A stretch of DNA of 64,000 nt from Massilia phyllostachyos. GTDB taxonomy: Bacteria > Pseudomonadota > Gammaproteobacteria > Burkholderiales > Burkholderiaceae_D. Below, piece by piece: positions 60,934 to 64,000 of the stretch. The stretch covers positions 124,001-188,000 of the forward strand of contig NZ_JAJNOC010000009.1 of the NCBI RefSeq assembly GCF_021044825.1, written 5' to 3'. The translations under genes and the position numbers were made by a program. The first letter of the stretch is position 1, and every line of letters starts with the position of its first letter. Under the pieces are notes generated by a model. The model saw only the letters and a list, made by a program, of their open reading frames with translations. It made no database searches and was not told where the DNA came from.

Positions 60934-61641
60934 CTAGATGAGTCCGAGCCGCAGCGCCTTGACCGCCAGCGCCGTCTTGTTCGGCGCTTCCAGCTTGAGC
61001 AGCATGTTATTGATGTGGAAGTTGACGGTGCGCTCGCTGATGTGCAGCCGGTCGCTGACCTGGGCCGAGGTGGCGCCGTCGGCGGTCCAGCGCAGCACCT
61101 CGGCTTCGCGCCTGGTCAGCAGGATCGCATCCGGCGCCACGCGCCGTGCATGGTGTCCGGACAGGGTCTCGTGCACCGCCTGCCCCAGCCAGGCCACGCG
61201 CTGGCCCTGCTGCCGCACCTCCTGCCCGGACAAGGGATCATGCGAGCGCGCCAGGGTGAGCAGGCCGGCGTTGCCGCGGCCATCGTGGCAGGACTGCGAC
61301 CAGCCGTGGCGCAGCCCGTGGGCGCGCGCGTCTTCCCAGAACGGGCGCGCCTGCGCGAAGACTTCTTCGGACCAGAGCAGCGGCAGCACCGAACGGCTCG
61401 CATACGCGATGGTGGGGTCGACCGCGAGATAGCCCTGTTCGGCGTACCTGGCCTGCCAGCTGGCCGAATAGTTGTTCAGCATGATGAGCTCTGGCGCCGC
61501 GAGGGGTTGCGGAATGCGCAGGCCGTAGGCGCAGAAGTCGAATCCGAGCGCGCGGCCGGCCGCCGCCAGGTGCGTCAATACCTCTTCGTCGCGACGCGCC
61601 CCGAGCAGCGCCTGGAGCTGGTCTTCCTGCCAAGTGTCCAT
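60934..61641 (-). CDS. LuxR-type regulator with autoinducer-binding-like domain (solo)
   Basis: The 235-aa protein has an N-terminal autoinducer-binding-like domain (about 20-160, with FDFCAYGLRIP, YSASWQARYAEQGYLAVDPTI, LLWSEE and HGWSQSCHDGRGNAG) and a C-terminal LuxR helix-turn-helix (about 172-232, LTRREAEVLRWTADG and SERTVNFHINNMLLKLEAPNKTALAVK). The aromatic and acidic ligand-contact positions (Trp, Tyr, Asp) appear kept. No luxI-like synthase gene lies in the window, so it counts as a LuxR solo here. A lux-box-like palindrome lies in the divergent gap at 61693-61708. Confidence 0.9.
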   Translation of the reverse strand: MDTWQEDQLQALLGARRDEEVLTHLAAAGRALGFDFCAYGLRIPQPLAAPELIMLNNYSASWQARYAEQGYLAVDPTIAYASRSVLPLLWSEEVFAQARPFWEDARAHGLRHGWSQSCHDGRGNAGLLTLARSHDPLSGQEVRQQGQRVAWLGQAVHETLSGHHARRVAPDAILLTRREAEVLRWTADGATSAQVSDRLHISERTVNFHINNMLLKLEAPNKTALAVKALRLGLI

Positions 61642-61692
61642 CGATACCGTCTCACGAATGCATCCTGCATTGTAGTGCGGAGCAGCGTAAAT

Positions 61693-61708
61693 CTGTCAAA
61701 CCTGACAG
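61693..61708. promoter_or_regulatory. lux-box-like palindrome
   Basis: CTGTCAAACCTGACAG fits the LuxR-type site rule CT-N12-AG with 6-base arms CTGTCA/TGACAG. It lies 51 bases from the regulator's start and 68 bases before the divergent ClpP-like gene. If CATGAT at 61732-61737 is the -10 of that gene, the box would be centred about 43 bases upstream of its start site, the usual activating position. Confidence 0.72.
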
Positions 61709-61776
61709 TATCCAGGCTGCCAAAACTGCGGCATGATGGGCTTTCCTGCAACACGCACGTCAAGACGGAGTCATTC

Positions 61777-62526
61777 ATGCGCATCACCCTGTTCCTCTCA
61801 TCCTGCCTGCTGCTGGCCGGCGCCCACGCCGCCGAGGTCAAGCGCGTCGACGCGCGCACCATCGCCTTCGACGGATCCATCACCGCCGGCGATGCCGCGA
61901 AACTGGCGCAGGCCTGGGCGCCCGGCACCACGCTGCTGCGCGTGACGAGCGTGGGCGGCAGCAGCGAGGAGGCGATGATCATGGGCCGCTTCATCCACGA
62001 CAAGGGCCTGGACATCGAGATCGTGCGCGGCTGCGCCTCGAGCTGCGCGAACTACATGTTCCCGGCCGCCCGCCACAAGACCATCACCCCCGGTGCGATC
62101 CTGGGCTACCATGGCACCGGCTACCTTACCGAGCTGGCCGGCGTCGACAGCCTGCGCGAGGACCTGCTTGCCGGCGGCATGGCGCCGGACGAGGTGAAGA
62201 AGCAGCTGCCCGGTCTGCACGACTACGTGGTCCGCATCGCACGGATGGAACAGGAATTCACGCGCTACATCGGCCTCAACCCGCAGTTCTACCGCGACTT
62301 CAAGACGGTGGCGGAAAAGGGCGACGCCCTCGACAAGCAATACGCTGCGCAGAAGGCGACCTTTCTGTGGTGGCCCTCGGCCAGGCGGCTGGAGCAGTGC
62401 TACGGCATCCGCAACGTGAACGACCAGGCCCGCCCGGCCGCGCTGGAAAGCACCGGCCACGCCTTCGTCACCAAGGGCGCCTTCCTGCTGGTCGGCGACC
62501 AGTTCCTCGCGGGCTGCGGCAGCTAG
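61777..62526 (+). CDS. Periplasmic ClpP/crotonase-fold protein (COG3904-like)
   Basis: The 249-aa product has a signal peptide (about 1-18, LFLSSCLLLAGAHA). The mature part resembles periplasmic relatives of the ClpP/crotonase fold: LLRVTSVGGSSEEAMIMGRFIHDKGLDIEI (about 54-83) followed by GCASSCANYMFPAARHKTI (about 86-104), in which a Ser stands at the ClpP nucleophile position, then GAILGYHGTG with a candidate His. GGAG lies upstream of the ATG. The gene faces a LuxR-type regulator with a lux-box-like site between, so cell-density or signal-dependent expression is plausible. Substrate and activity are unknown. Confidence 0.78.
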   Translation: MRITLFLSSCLLLAGAHAAEVKRVDARTIAFDGSITAGDAAKLAQAWAPGTTLLRVTSVGGSSEEAMIMGRFIHDKGLDIEIVRGCASSCANYMFPAARHKTITPGAILGYHGTGYLTELAGVDSLREDLLAGGMAPDEVKKQLPGLHDYVVRIARMEQEFTRYIGLNPQFYRDFKTVAEKGDALDKQYAAQKATFLWWPSARRLEQCYGIRNVNDQARPAALESTGHAFVTKGAFLLVGDQFLAGCGS

Positions 62527-62527
62527 G

Positions 62528-64000
<1,473 letters not shown>

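Overview
The window looks like a chromosomal stretch from a high-GC betaproteobacterium of the Oxalobacteraceae, most likely the Massilia/Duganella/Janthinobacterium group. The reasons are the protein-level resemblance of the housekeeping genes (murJ, rpsT, clpSA, icd, prpR), an exosortase/PEP-CTERM-type exopolysaccharide locus with two PEP-CTERM proteins, a TIGR03790-type protein and an EpsA-type regulator, and a dispersed ~100-bp palindromic repeat present in three copies. The taxonomic call is inference from sequence impressions; no search was run.

Layout. (1) 1-14.8 kb: plus-strand exopolysaccharide cluster with four glycosyltransferases (GT2, GT14-like, two GT4), two heparinase II/III-type proteins (one secreted, one not), wecB and a WecG/TagA-type transferase, galE and two sugar-nucleotide pyrophosphorylases. 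It probably continues beyond the left edge. (2) 14.9-22.1 kb: surface and regulatory genes of the PEP-CTERM world: a PEP-CTERM protein with a TLDc-like domain, a TIGR03790-like protein, a secreted ExeM/NucH-type nuclease, a second PEP-CTERM protein, a PhoB-like regulator whose phospho-acceptor Asp is Glu, and an EpsA-like LuxR regulator. (3) 23.3-32.7 kb: an 11-gene type II secretion/type IV pilus-like operon (G, F, E, PilM/N/O/P-like genes, secretin D, three more pseudopilins). (4) 32.7-34.7 kb: an ECF41-type sigma factor with two carboxymuconolactone decarboxylase-like genes and two divergent promoters that match the ECF41 motif exactly. (5) 34.7-39.3 kb: a minus-strand ABC exporter operon whose two permeases carry extracytoplasmic peptidase-like domains, one with HExxH and one without. 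(6) 39.6-40.6 kb: a DUF6928-like gene and a small gene broken by an in-frame TAA.

(7) 40.7-51.9 kb: housekeeping genes murJ, rpsT, a monomeric isocitrate dehydrogenase, an RluE-type pseudouridine synthase, a dimeric isocitrate dehydrogenase, a cold-shock gene and clpS-clpA. The two unrelated isocitrate dehydrogenases share a promoter-plus-palindrome module at identical spacing. A small gene overlapping the stop of the second one is interrupted by a 96-bp MITE-like insertion with a 9-bp target duplication. (8) 52.2-64 kb: a Tricorn-type protease, a chemotaxis receptor, an NTF2-like protein, a minus-strand transsulfuration operon (cystathionine beta-synthase, a gamma-synthase/lyase and a GFA protein), a LuxR-type regulator with a lux-box-like palindrome facing a periplasmic ClpP-like protein, and the 3' part of prpR at the right edge.

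How the parts fit. Regions 1 and 2 would make, trim and regulate an extracellular polysaccharide matrix and its sorted surface proteins, and region 3 would move proteins across the outer membrane. The strongest candidates for new biology are the self-contained ECF41 locus, the paired isocitrate dehydrogenase control module, the active/inactive peptidase-permease pair, and the non-phosphorylatable regulator beside EpsA. I saw no tRNA, rRNA, CRISPR array, prophage or full-length insertion sequence.
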